NCBI RefSeq assembly: GCF_000184345.1
Contig: NC_017583.1
Span: forward strand, 1,984,001 to 2,048,000
DNA length: 64,000 nt
Reading direction: 5' to 3'
DNA from: Spirochaeta thermophila DSM 6578
GTDB lineage: Bacteria; Spirochaetota; Spirochaetia; Winmispirales; Winmispiraceae
Shown here piece after piece: positions 57,207 to 64,000 of this stretch. The position numbers were made by a program, and so were the translations under genes. Each line of letters starts with the position of its first letter. Within the stretch, counting starts at the first letter, position 1. The notes below the pieces were generated by a model, which saw only the letters and a program-made list of their open reading frames with translations, did not search any database and was not told the DNA's origin.

Positions 57207-58379
57207 CTAGATGCGTGAGATGATGATGGAAGCGATCTCCTCTCGAGGTATGATGCAGGGGTGGGCCTTGTGGGAAGCGGAGGCGGCGAGGGCGCGCGCA
57301 TCCTCGGGTGTGATGCCGCATCCCGAGAGGGAGGGGATGCCCGCCTGTTCGCGGAGGGCATAGAGGGTGGCGGGGAGGAGGGAGGGGGGACTGGTACCGG
57401 TGGGACGCCGACCCGAGAGGGCCTCGCCCGCGAGGGCGCACCGGGTGAGGAGGGAGGAGTGTCCCTCCCGCTCCAGGACCCGCACCGTGGCCTCCATCAC
57501 CTCGGGCAGGAGGTTGGCACACAGGAGGCCGTGCGATACGGGGAACCGAGCCCCCATGGGTGAGGCGAGCCCATGCACCAACCCCAGGCCTGCGCTCGTG
57601 AGGCACACGCCGGAGAAATAGGCGGCATAGGCCATCTCGAGCCTCGCATCCACCTTCCGCCCGCCCTCACGCACCACCACGAGAAAGGAACGACCTGCGA
57701 GCACGAGCCCCTGGAGGGCGAGGGCGTCGCTTGCAGGGTTGGCCTCGGTGGAGAGGAAGGCCTCGACGAGCTGCGAAATAGCGTCCATACCCGCCGCTGC
57801 GGTGATGGAAGGGGGACAGGAGAGATGGAGGAGCGGATCGAGAAAGGCGGCATCGGGAACATAGCCGGGATGGCGGAGGGAGCGTTTGTAGCCCGAGGGG
57901 CCCACCTCGGAGAGCACGGCGTTCGAGGTGGCTTCACTCCCCGTACCCGCCGTGGTGGGCACGGCCACGAGCGGGAGTCGCTCCCCTGTGGGGAACTTCG
58001 TCCCCACTCCTTCGAGGTAGTCCTTCACGCTCCCCTCGAGGAAGAGGCCTGCGCTCACCGCCTTTCCGGTGTCGAGCACGCTCCCTCCGCCCACCGCCAC
58101 CACCACCTCGGCCCCCATCTCGCGGGCCCTTCGCACCCCCTCGTCCACCACCTGGGGCGAGGGCTCGCCGTGTATCGGGTATCGTTCCCACTCCACCCCG
58201 TTGCGCTCGATCTCCCTGAGCGCCTCCTGTACAGGCTCGAGACCGTCGAAGGAGGACATGCCGGTACAGAGGAAGATCCTCCTCCATCCCCGCTCCGCTA
58301 CGAGCCGGGGGAACAGGTCGAACACCCCTTCCCCTGCATAGAGCTCCGGTGTCCGGGCCACAGTGGGACGCACCGCCAT
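57207..58379 (-). CDS. Iron-containing alcohol dehydrogenase
   Basis: 390 residues. NAD-binding GGGSVLDTGKAV (~97), PTTAGTGSEAT, and the metal site D in PDAAFLDP, H in LVHGLASPMG and H in SHGLLCA. The second ligand position, His in many members (GxDAxxH), reads GMDAISQ. It reduces an aldehyde or ketone, probably in fermentation or aldose metabolism. The ATG follows the yhbY stop directly (TGAATG). Confidence 0.88.
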   Translation of the reverse strand: MAVRPTVARTPELYAGEGVFDLFPRLVAERGWRRIFLCTGMSSFDGLEPVQEALREIERNGVEWERYPIHGEPSPQVVDEGVRRAREMGAEVVVAVGGGSVLDTGKAVSAGLFLEGSVKDYLEGVGTKFPTGERLPLVAVPTTAGTGSEATSNAVLSEVGPSGYKRSLRHPGYVPDAAFLDPLLHLSCPPSITAAAGMDAISQLVEAFLSTEANPASDALALQGLVLAGRSFLVVVREGGRKVDARLEMAYAAYFSGVCLTSAGLGLVHGLASPMGARFPVSHGLLCANLLPEVMEATVRVLEREGHSSLLTRCALAGEALSGRRPTGTSPPSLLPATLYALREQAGIPSLSGCGITPEDARALAASASHKAHPCIIPREEIASIIISRI

Positions 58380-58694
58380 TCACCCCTCCTCGCGGTACGG
58401 GATGATCACCCTCCGCCTCTCGGGATCGCTCGCCTCCCGGTAGAACACGGCCACGTGTCCGATCACGGCTACGAGGAGGGCCCCCAGCCTCTCCGCGAGC
58501 TCGCGGGCGAGATCTTCCCGTTCATCCTTCCAGGCCACGAACCGCACCTTCACGAGTTCGTTCCTCTCGAGGGCATCGTCGAGGGCCCGGAATACACCTT
58601 CGGCCAAGCCCGCCTTTCCCACATAGACCGCCGGGTCCAGATCGTGCGCCATCCGTATGAGGGCGCTCCTCTGATAGCCTCTGAGTTCCATCAT
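58380..58694 (-). CDS. yhbY: YhbY family RNA-binding protein (CRM domain)
   Basis: 104 residues: LRGYQRSALIRMAHDLDPAVYVGKAGLAEGVFRALDDALERNELVKVRF is the CRM fold with the GxxG loop (VGKAG). Members bind pre-50S ribosomes. Two ATGs follow a GTG; I chose the ATG at 58694 because TAGTAT ends exactly 6 nt before it and no Shine-Dalgarno exists. First gene of yhbY-adh-pfkB. Confidence 0.9.
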   Translation of the reverse strand: MMELRGYQRSALIRMAHDLDPAVYVGKAGLAEGVFRALDDALERNELVKVRFVAWKDEREDLARELAERLGALLVAVIGHVAVFYREASDPERRRVIIPYREEG

Positions 58695-58700
58695 CACTTT

Positions 58701-58729
58701 ATACTATGCAAATCGGGGGCCTTCCGCAA
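58701..58729 (-). promoter_or_regulatory. yhbY operon promoter placed for leaderless mRNA
   Basis: Minus strand TTGCGG, 17 bp, TAGTAT, 6 nt, ATG at 58694. The -35 abuts the end of the upstream membrane-protein gene. Confidence 0.6.
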
Positions 58730-58743
58730 GGATGGGCATATCC

Positions 58744-59172
58744 TCAGGGCTCCGCCTTCCGGCGTGCGAGTCCGAAGATGAGGAGCAGTCCCGCGGCGGC
58801 CGCTGCGAGCACCCATCCGGGCCTGAGTGCGAGATCGTGGCGTACCACCTCGAAGAGGACACCGCCGGCCAGGAGGAGCCCCAGCACGCCCGTGACCACG
58901 GAGACGAGACGCGCCCCGGCATCGGCGAGCCGCAGGAGGAGGACGATCCAGCAGAGGGCGAAGAGCACGTAGAAGGCATAGCGGAGCACGGTGAGCACAG
59001 AGGTGCCACCCTTGAGCAGCTCCTGGATATTCCCCATTCCGCCGGCCATCTCCCCCAAGGTGACGGCAGAGAACGAAATCCCCAAGGCGCTCACCCAGGG
59101 GAGGAAGAGCGAGATCATGAGGATCACCGCGAGCACGGCATCGAACCGTCGGAGAAAGATTCGAAGGTTCAT
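58744..59172 (-). CDS. Four-helix membrane protein, unknown
   Basis: 142 residues from the ATG at 59172, which has GGAGGTACAT directly upstream; the ATG at 59184 lacks this. Four hydrophobic helices: ~10-30 (AVLAVILMISLFLPWVSAL), ~60-80, ~85-105 and ~115-137, with a basic C-terminal end (ARRKAEP). An LPW motif after helix 1 recalls small bacterial membrane proteins of unknown role. Monocistronic between yhbY and the methyltransferase. Confidence 0.72.
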   Translation of the reverse strand: MNLRIFLRRFDAVLAVILMISLFLPWVSALGISFSAVTLGEMAGGMGNIQELLKGGTSVLTVLRYAFYVLFALCWIVLLLRLADAGARLVSVVTGVLGLLLAGGVLFEVVRHDLALRPGWVLAAAAAGLLLIFGLARRKAEP

Positions 59173-59300
59173 ATGTACCTCCATGGGATGGCTCCACGAG
59201 GACCTCCCTCGTGATACGACAAAGCATAGTACAGGCGGTGACCGGAATCAATCAGGAGATCCGCGTGGGGAATCGACGACACCCTCCTCACCCGAAGAGT

Positions 59301-61013
59301 TCACTCCTGCCGTTCCATCTTCCCCATCCGTCTCCGGGCGCGTTCCAGGAGGCGGGGGAGGTCTCGTTCGATGAGGGGATAGGCGCCCGGCGACGACGCG
59401 AGGAGGTGCTGCAGGTGGCACACGGCGCGGCTGAACTCGCACTGGTACTTCTTGAAGGCGAACTTGGAGAGGAGCCACACCACGCGTTTGGAGAGGAGGC
59501 GGACCTCCTTCCTGTAGGAGAGTCGGGGGAGGATGGAGAGGGCCACGTAGAACTCCTCCTCCTTGTCGGTACACGCCGCGAGGGAGAGGTCGGCCCTCAT
59601 GCTCTCGAGTTCCTCGAGGCTGCACCGTTCGAGGCCCGGAGGGGCTCCCTGGGGGAGGTAGCCGGCTATGGTCTTCACCGGAGGGAGAGAGGGGGAGAGG
59701 TGGAGGAGGTCGCCTTCCAGTCGGAAGAGGCGGGAAAGGAGGGCGGGTCGGAAGCCCCTCGAGAGGAGGGCCTCGACCTCCTTCACCGCAAGGGCGTGTC
59801 TGAGGGATCGTCGCAGCTCCGGCGAGGCGGGTTTCCCCCTGGTGAGGATGCACACATACTCCACGGTGCCAGTCTTTCTGTAGATGCTCTGCCGTCCCCC
59901 GCGGTAGGCGGTGTGATTCGCCACCTCCACCTCCACCGAGCCGTGGAGCGAGAGGATGTCGACGAGGCGTTCACAGGGGATGATCCCGTCGGTGTTGTAG
60001 CTCACCAGCAGCACAGGGGCCCGCACCTGCGCGACGAGGGCCTCCATGGCCTCCTCGGCGTACCTGCGGGAACAGAAGGGAGACCAGGTGCGCTTCCAGT
60101 CGGACCTGATCCCCGCCTTGTGAACGAGCTTCCCTTCCCGGTCGCGTTCCTCGCTCACCGGAGGCCTGTCCCACAGGGCGATGGTGTTGAGCATGAAGTA
60201 GTTGCTGCCGTATTGGTGGATGGTGTACGGCGGATCGAGGTAGCAGAGATCGGCTTCTATTCGCGAGACGAGGGAGAAGGCGTCCTCGCAGAAGGTACGG
60301 GCGGACGGTCCGTGCTCGAGGAGCACGGGAGGGGGAATCCTGATGGGGGCGAGGATACGGGTGAGGGCATCGCGACCGTGGCCTCCGAAACCCCGGTGGA
60401 AGGCCTTGAAGAGTCCCGAGGTGTTGGCATGCTTGGCCGCACCGTAGAGCAGGAGGGCCACGAGGAGGGCCTTTTCCTTGCCCGCCGGGTCGGGGAGGTC
60501 CCAGCCGGGATACCACTCTTCGATGGTCTCGCGCACCACATCGATGAATCGGGCGTTGTACGGTGTGTAGAAGAGTCGCTCGGAAGAGGGATCGGCGTCT
60601 TCGAGGCTGCGGGGGGCGTAGTACCGGCTGATGTAGGGCGCCCGCGGGTATTCACCGGCGCCTCGACGGTTGAGGACCGAGAGGACTTCTTCGATGCCGC
60701 CCAGATGCCGGTACAGAAGGGGAAGCTCGGAGGCGTCGATCTCAAGGTAGGCCTTGTTCACGAGGTAGGCGTAGAACTCCCAGTCGCCTGCAGTCACCTC
60801 GATGCCCAGGATACGGGCGAGGCGGCTCACCACGCCCGTGCCGGCAAAGGGGTCGAGGAAGGTGCGGGCTCCGGTGCGGGCCCTCACCTTGTGGAAGATC
60901 CGGGCGAGGAAGGGGAGGAGAGAGCGTTTGTTGCCTATGTAGGCGAGGAGCTGGTGATTAAGGTAGGGGTGGGAGCGTATCCCCGTACGGAAGGTAGACG
61001 GCGAGGTTCTCAT
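59301..61013 (-). CDS. Adenine-specific DNA methyltransferase, D12/COG3392 type, with large C-terminal extension
   Basis: 570 residues. Motif X LLAYIGNKRSLLPFL (~22-36), motif I FLDPFAGTGVVSR (D54-G60) and motif IV LDPPY (D260-Y263) mark an alpha-class N6-adenine methyltransferase. The region after ~370 (200 residues, basic and helical, ending RLLERARRRMGKMERQ) has no recognisable motif and may be target-recognition or a separate domain. No restriction-enzyme gene is next to it, so it looks like an orphan. The start overlaps the end of queD by 56 bp; no good Shine-Dalgarno. Confidence 0.82.
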   Translation of the reverse strand: MRTSPSTFRTGIRSHPYLNHQLLAYIGNKRSLLPFLARIFHKVRARTGARTFLDPFAGTGVVSRLARILGIEVTAGDWEFYAYLVNKAYLEIDASELPLLYRHLGGIEEVLSVLNRRGAGEYPRAPYISRYYAPRSLEDADPSSERLFYTPYNARFIDVVRETIEEWYPGWDLPDPAGKEKALLVALLLYGAAKHANTSGLFKAFHRGFGGHGRDALTRILAPIRIPPPVLLEHGPSARTFCEDAFSLVSRIEADLCYLDPPYTIHQYGSNYFMLNTIALWDRPPVSEERDREGKLVHKAGIRSDWKRTWSPFCSRRYAEEAMEALVAQVRAPVLLVSYNTDGIIPCERLVDILSLHGSVEVEVANHTAYRGGRQSIYRKTGTVEYVCILTRGKPASPELRRSLRHALAVKEVEALLSRGFRPALLSRLFRLEGDLLHLSPSLPPVKTIAGYLPQGAPPGLERCSLEELESMRADLSLAACTDKEEEFYVALSILPRLSYRKEVRLLSKRVVWLLSKFAFKKYQCEFSRAVCHLQHLLASSPGAYPLIERDLPRLLERARRRMGKMERQE

Positions 61014-61386
61014 CGGTCTCGAACACCTCTACCTTCCATATCGGTGTCCCGGGGAGTTTCTTCACCATCTCCTCGTACACATAGGTGGCGATCCGCTCGG
61101 CGCTCGGGTTGTCCTGGAAGAAGGGGTGGTCGTTGAGGTTCGTATGGTCGAGCCGTGCGAGCACCTCCCTGAGGGCCTTCTTGAGGATCCCGAAGTCGAG
61201 GACCATACCCCCTTCATCGAGTTTCCTCCCTGCGGCGTAGGCCCGGACGCGGTAGTTGTGGCCGTGGAGGGTTTCGCACTTCCCGTGGTAGGAGGCGAGG
61301 TAGTGGGCTGCGGCAAAGGTGCCTTCCGCCCTCACCACGTACACGGCCTTGTCTGCGCGCTCGTCTCCCTGATAGGATGGGGCCAT
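60958..61386 (-). CDS. queD: 6-carboxytetrahydropterin synthase / 6-pyruvoyl-tetrahydropterin synthase family
   Basis: 142 residues from the ATG at 61386. Zinc histidines in FAAAHYL and TLHGHNYRV, catalytic Cys in YHGKCETLHGHN, and D-H-T-N-L-N-D and P-S-A-E-R motifs. It makes the pterin precursor of queuosine. The start codon overlaps that of divergent murE in CATG (61384-61387). The promoter TTGATC-17-TAGAAC lies inside murE coding sequence and ends 7 nt before the ATG. The frame stays open to 61422 with only a TTG. Confidence 0.85.
   Translation of the reverse strand: MAPSYQGDERADKAVYVVRAEGTFAAAHYLASYHGKCETLHGHNYRVRAYAAGRKLDEGGMVLDFGILKKALREVLARLDHTNLNDHPFFQDNPSAERIATYVYEEMVKKLPGTPIWKVEVFETDENLAVYLPYGDTLPPLP
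61349..61378 (+). promoter_or_regulatory. murE promoter, inside queD
   Basis: TTGTCT, 18 bp, TAGGAT, 6 nt, ATG at 61385. Confidence 0.5.
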
Positions 61387-62896
61387 GAGTCTGGTTCTAT
61401 CATCTTTGCTGGATGCGATCAAGCCCGAGGAGGTGCGAGGCGAGGGGGATCCCCCGGTGCGTCTCCTCGCCTACGATTCGCGGGACGTGGAATCAGGGGC
61501 GCTCTTCTTCGCCCTTCCGGGGCTTCACACCGACGGACATCGGTTCGTTCAGGATGCGCTCGAACGGGGTGCGGTCGCGGTGGTACACGAGCGGGAGCTT
61601 CCGTCCTACCGGGAAGGGGTGGTGTACCTGAGGGTGAAGAACGCCCGCAGGGCGCTCTCCGCCGCCTCCGCGGTGTTCTACGGGCATCCTTCCCAGGATC
61701 TCGAGGTGATAGGGGTGACGGGTACGGACGGGAAGAGCAGTACCACCTACTTCATCTACCAGCTTCTCCGGGCTTCGGGAGTGAAGGTGGGGTGCATCTC
61801 CACGGCCCTCTTCTCCACCGGGGGGGAGCCTGAGCCGAATCCGCTTCGCCAGTCCACGCCCGAGGCCCCCTTCGTGCATGGGGCGCTGGCCCGTATGAGG
61901 GAGGCGGGGTGCACCCACGCGGTGGTGGAGGCGACATCCCACGGGCTCTCTCCGCGCACCGCACGGCTGGAAGACGTGCGCTTCACGGTGGGGGTGCTCA
62001 CCAACATCACCCACGAGCACATGGAGTTCCACGGGTCGTTCGAGCAGTACCGCGAGGACAAGGGCAGGCTCTTCAGGGGGCTCCCCGAGGAGGGGAAGGC
62101 GGTGCTCAACCTGGACGATCCTTCCTCAGGGTTCCTCGCCGAGAGGACGAGGGCCGGGGTGTGGGGGTACGGGCTTGGTGCGCGGGAGGGGGCGAGGCTC
62201 TGGGCCGAGGTGCGGGAGGAGTCGCTCGCAGGGTCGCGGTGTCTCGTGCACGGGAGGGAGACCCTCGAGGTGTGGGTGCCGTTCCCGGGCCGCTTCAATG
62301 TGGAGAACGTGCTCGCGGCGGTGCTGGGGGCCGCGGCGGCGGCGGGGAAGGAGCCGGAGGGGTTCCTGTCCCACGTGCCACACCTGGAGGGTGTGCCGGG
62401 CCGGATGGAGCGGGTGGAGGCAGGTCAGCCGTTCCTCGTGCTGGTGGATTATGCCCACACGCCGGGGGCGTTCGAGAAGCTGCTGCCGTTCGTGCGCCGG
62501 TTCGTGGAGGGACGCCTGATCGTGGTCTTCGGGTCGGCGGGCGAGCGGGACAGGACGAAGCGGCCGATGCAGGGGCGGGTGGCCTCGCGCTGGGCGGAGG
62601 TGGTGGTGCTCACGGATGAGGATCCCCGGGGCGAGGACAGGATGGCGATCCTGCGGGAGATCGCCGCGGGGTGCGAGGGGCTGATGGAGGGCGAGAGCCT
62701 GTTCATGGTGCCGGACCGCAGAGAGGCGATCGGTCTGGCGGTGGGGATGGCACGCGAGGGGGATGCGGTGCTGTGTCTGGGGAAGGGGCACGAGCGGAGT
62801 ATCGTCACGGCGGAGGGTCCGGTGGCGTGGGATGAGGTGGGGGCGGTACGGGAGGCACTGGCGGCGCGGGGGTGGCGGGAGGAGCAGGGCTTGTGA
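61385..62896 (+). CDS. murE: UDP-N-acetylmuramoyl-L-alanyl-D-glutamate ligase (third-residue adding)
   Basis: 503 residues, Mur ligase. ATP loop TGTDGKSST (112-120), carbamoylated lysine K226 in YREDKGRLF, NVENVLAA and VDYAHTPGAFEKLL. The amino-acid-selectivity motif, DNPR in diaminopimelate enzymes, reads EDPR (412-415) within TDEDPRGED. Spirochaetes typically carry ornithine at this position, so ornithine (or lysine) is the expected substrate. The start ATG shares CATG with divergent queD; no strong Shine-Dalgarno. Followed by ddl after 30 bp. Confidence 0.93.
   Translation: MSLVLSSLLDAIKPEEVRGEGDPPVRLLAYDSRDVESGALFFALPGLHTDGHRFVQDALERGAVAVVHERELPSYREGVVYLRVKNARRALSAASAVFYGHPSQDLEVIGVTGTDGKSSTTYFIYQLLRASGVKVGCISTALFSTGGEPEPNPLRQSTPEAPFVHGALARMREAGCTHAVVEATSHGLSPRTARLEDVRFTVGVLTNITHEHMEFHGSFEQYREDKGRLFRGLPEEGKAVLNLDDPSSGFLAERTRAGVWGYGLGAREGARLWAEVREESLAGSRCLVHGRETLEVWVPFPGRFNVENVLAAVLGAAAAAGKEPEGFLSHVPHLEGVPGRMERVEAGQPFLVLVDYAHTPGAFEKLLPFVRRFVEGRLIVVFGSAGERDRTKRPMQGRVASRWAEVVVLTDEDPRGEDRMAILREIAAGCEGLMEGESLFMVPDRREAIGLAVGMAREGDAVLCLGKGHERSIVTAEGPVAWDEVGAVREALAARGWREEQGL
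61394..61422 (-). promoter_or_regulatory. queD promoter, inside murE
   Basis: Minus strand TTGATC, 17 bp, TAGAAC, 7 nt, ATG at 61386. Confidence 0.5.
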
Positions 62897-62919
62897 GGGA
62901 AGGGGGGGGCGGGTATAAT
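62891..62919 (+). promoter_or_regulatory. ddl promoter placed for leaderless mRNA
   Basis: TTGTGA (overlapping the murE stop), 17 bp, consensus TATAAT, 7 nt, ATG at 62927. Confidence 0.65.
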
Positions 62920-62926
62920 GCGGGGC

Positions 62927-64000
62927 ATGGAACGGATGAGGATCGCCTTGCTCTACGGTGGACGCTCAGGGGAACACGAGGTCTCGTGCAGGTCGGCGGC
63001 CGCGATCTACGAGCACCTCGATCGCGAGAGGTTCGAGGTCCTGCCGGTAGGGATCACCCACGAGGGACGGTGGTACCTGCAGCGCGAGGTGCGGGTGAAG
63101 GACGGGGCGCTGGAGGTGACAGAGGACGAGGGGGCGGTGGTGTGGGCGGTGCCGGGCGCGGGGCTCTGGTGCGGGGGGGAAGACCTGAGGGTGGACTGCG
63201 TCTTCCCCATCGTGCACGGCACCTTCGGAGAGGACGGCACGCTCCAGGGACTGCTGGAGCAGGCCGGGGTGGCGTACGTGGGGGCGGGGGTGCTCGGGAG
63301 CGCGTTGGGGATGGACAAGGACAGGGCCAAGGCGGTGTGGCTGCAGGCGGGGCTCCCCATCCTTCCCTTCATGGTGGTACGCCGGGAGTCACTCCCTCCC
63401 TGGAACGAGCTTGCGATTCAGCTCAGACGGAGAATGGAGTTTCCCGTCTTTGTGAAGCCCGCCCGGGGCGGTTCCTCTGTGGGCATCTCAAAGGTCCACG
63501 ACGAGCGGGGGCTCAAGAAGGCCTGTGAACTCGCCTTCACGTACGACTCGAAGATCGTCATCGAGCAGGGGATCGAGGCCCGGGAGATCGAATGCGGGGT
63601 GTGGGGAAACGAGGACGTACGGAGCTTCCCTCCCGGCGAGATCATCCACACGCACGAATTCTACGATTACGAGGCCAAGTACGAGGACACCGAAGGTCTT
63701 CAGCTCAAGATCCCTGCAGAGCTCACCCCTGAACAGCAGGAGTACGTACGGAACGTGGCGGAGAAGGCCTACAGGGCCCTCGAGTGTGAGGGATTCGCGC
63801 GAGTCGATTTTCTCCTCGACACCGAGACCGAGGTCTTCTACCTCAACGAGATCAACACCCTTCCGGGATTCACGCCGGTGAGCATGTTCCCCCTCATGGC
63901 CCAGGCAGCGGGCATCTCGTTTCCCGACCTCCTCACCAGGCTCATCGAACTGGGGCTCGATCGCAGCAGGAGGAGAGCCGCCCTCTCATACCGCTACGAG
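62927..64000 (+). CDS. ddl: D-alanine-D-alanine ligase, 3' end cut by window
   Basis: The frame runs from the ATG at 62927 to the right edge (358 codons visible, open). ATP-grasp enzyme: LLYGGRSGEHEVSCRSA opening, FPIVHGTFGEDGTLQGLLE, VKPARGGSSVGISKV and the metal-binding FARVDFLLD...YLNEINTLPGFTPVSMFP. It joins two D-alanines for the peptidoglycan precursor. An ATG three codons later is the other possible start. Its promoter ends 7 nt before 62927, so it can be leaderless although it follows murE by only 30 bp. The coding strand is very G-rich up to about 63,370 and then becomes ordinary. Confidence 0.93.
   Translation, partial: MERMRIALLYGGRSGEHEVSCRSAAAIYEHLDRERFEVLPVGITHEGRWYLQREVRVKDGALEVTEDEGAVVWAVPGAGLWCGGEDLRVDCVFPIVHGTFGEDGTLQGLLEQAGVAYVGAGVLGSALGMDKDRAKAVWLQAGLPILPFMVVRRESLPPWNELAIQLRRRMEFPVFVKPARGGSSVGISKVHDERGLKKACELAFTYDSKIVIEQGIEAREIECGVWGNEDVRSFPPGEIIHTHEFYDYEAKYEDTEGLQLKIPAELTPEQQEYVRNVAEKAYRALECEGFARVDFLLDTETEVFYLNEINTLPGFTPVSMFPLMAQAAGISFPDLLTRLIELGLDRSRRRAALSYRYE

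Noticed and set aside
57774-57794. His-to-Gln change at a metal-ligand position of the Fe-alcohol dehydrogenase (GMDAISQ)
   Set aside because: I recall other members of the family with Gln at this place, so I did not treat it as inactivating; an alignment is needed.
1-64000. CRISPR arrays, insertion sequences, phage genes, rRNA, riboswitches
   Set aside because: Looked for on both strands. No spaced repeats, transposase or integrase motifs, rRNA sequence or recognisable riboswitch cores were seen. The only clear long direct repeat is the 77-bp pair.

Overview
Organism. GC-rich bacterial DNA that looks like a free-living, carbohydrate-fermenting spirochaete, most likely a thermophile close to Spirochaeta (Winmispira) thermophila. 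This is inferred from gene content, not from a search. The main clues are the order cheA, cheW-cheR fusion, cheX, cheY (the spirochaetal chemotaxis operon); a long-form pyrophosphate-dependent phosphofructokinase; a beta-glucan/oligosaccharide uptake locus with a family 3 glucosidase; GH130 mannan enzymes; and a MurE with a non-canonical amino-acid selectivity motif. There are no rRNAs, insertion sequences, phage genes or CRISPR arrays. Coding density is very high and many genes abut or overlap.

Layout. 1-2.1 kb: end of a CBS/SpoIIE-type phosphatase gene, a nucleotidyltransferase/HEPN pair and tRNA-Gly(CCC). 2.3-9.5 kb: a 23S rRNA methyltransferase, lipoproteins, mutS2 and a PEGA-domain surface protein. 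9.6-14.8 kb: a Zn-ribbon/murI/rsgA operon, a pentapeptide-repeat protein with a metallo-beta-lactamase-fold partner, rluD and a membrane protein. 14.8-19.2 kb: PLP homeostasis (yggS) divergent from PLP synthesis (pdxST), then ispH convergent with a prenyl synthase. 19.2-23.5 kb: FKBP lipoprotein, DUF401 permease, ilvBN. 23.6-28.4 kb: che operon with tRNA-Val attached. 28.4-37.4 kb: GH3 glucosidase, five-gene oligopeptide/oligosaccharide ABC transporter and a divergent ROK regulator. 37.4-43.6 kb: ndk-argA and a GH130-GT4-GH130 operon. 43.6-46.4 kb: protein quality control (two small heat-shock proteins behind a sigma-54-type promoter, and HtrA). 46.4-50.8 kb: SDR, MazG-like protein, rubrerythrin-VIT1 fusion, 7TM adenylate cyclase. 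50.9-54.3 kb: phosphatase, a second nucleotidyltransferase/HEPN pair between 77-bp direct repeats, yaiI, manA. 54.4-61.4 kb: PPi-PFK, sugar kinase/Fe-alcohol dehydrogenase/yhbY operon, an adenine DNA methyltransferase and queD. 61.4-64 kb: murE and the start of ddl.

How it fits together. Polysaccharide breakdown products are sensed (chemotaxis), imported (SBP plus OppBCDF), hydrolysed (GH3) or phosphorolysed/remodelled (GH130), and enter a PPi-linked glycolysis (manA, pfp, PfkB). Cell-wall genes (murI, murE, ddl, isoprenoid genes) are scattered through the window.

Main new observations. (1) At least 14 genes have a -35/-10 promoter whose -10 box ends 6-7 nt before the start codon and no usable ribosome-binding site, so they are predicted leaderless. 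The extreme case is murE/queD, whose divergent start codons overlap in one CATG. (2) The second nucleotidyltransferase/HEPN module sits between perfect 77-bp repeats of the 3' end of yaiI. (3) The small heat-shock operon has a consensus sigma-54 promoter with a hairpin at the predicted RNA 5' end. (4) A GH130-GT4-GH130 operon suggests an intracellular mannan cycle. (5) Large G/C strand-asymmetric patches begin and end inside genes, regardless of coding direction.
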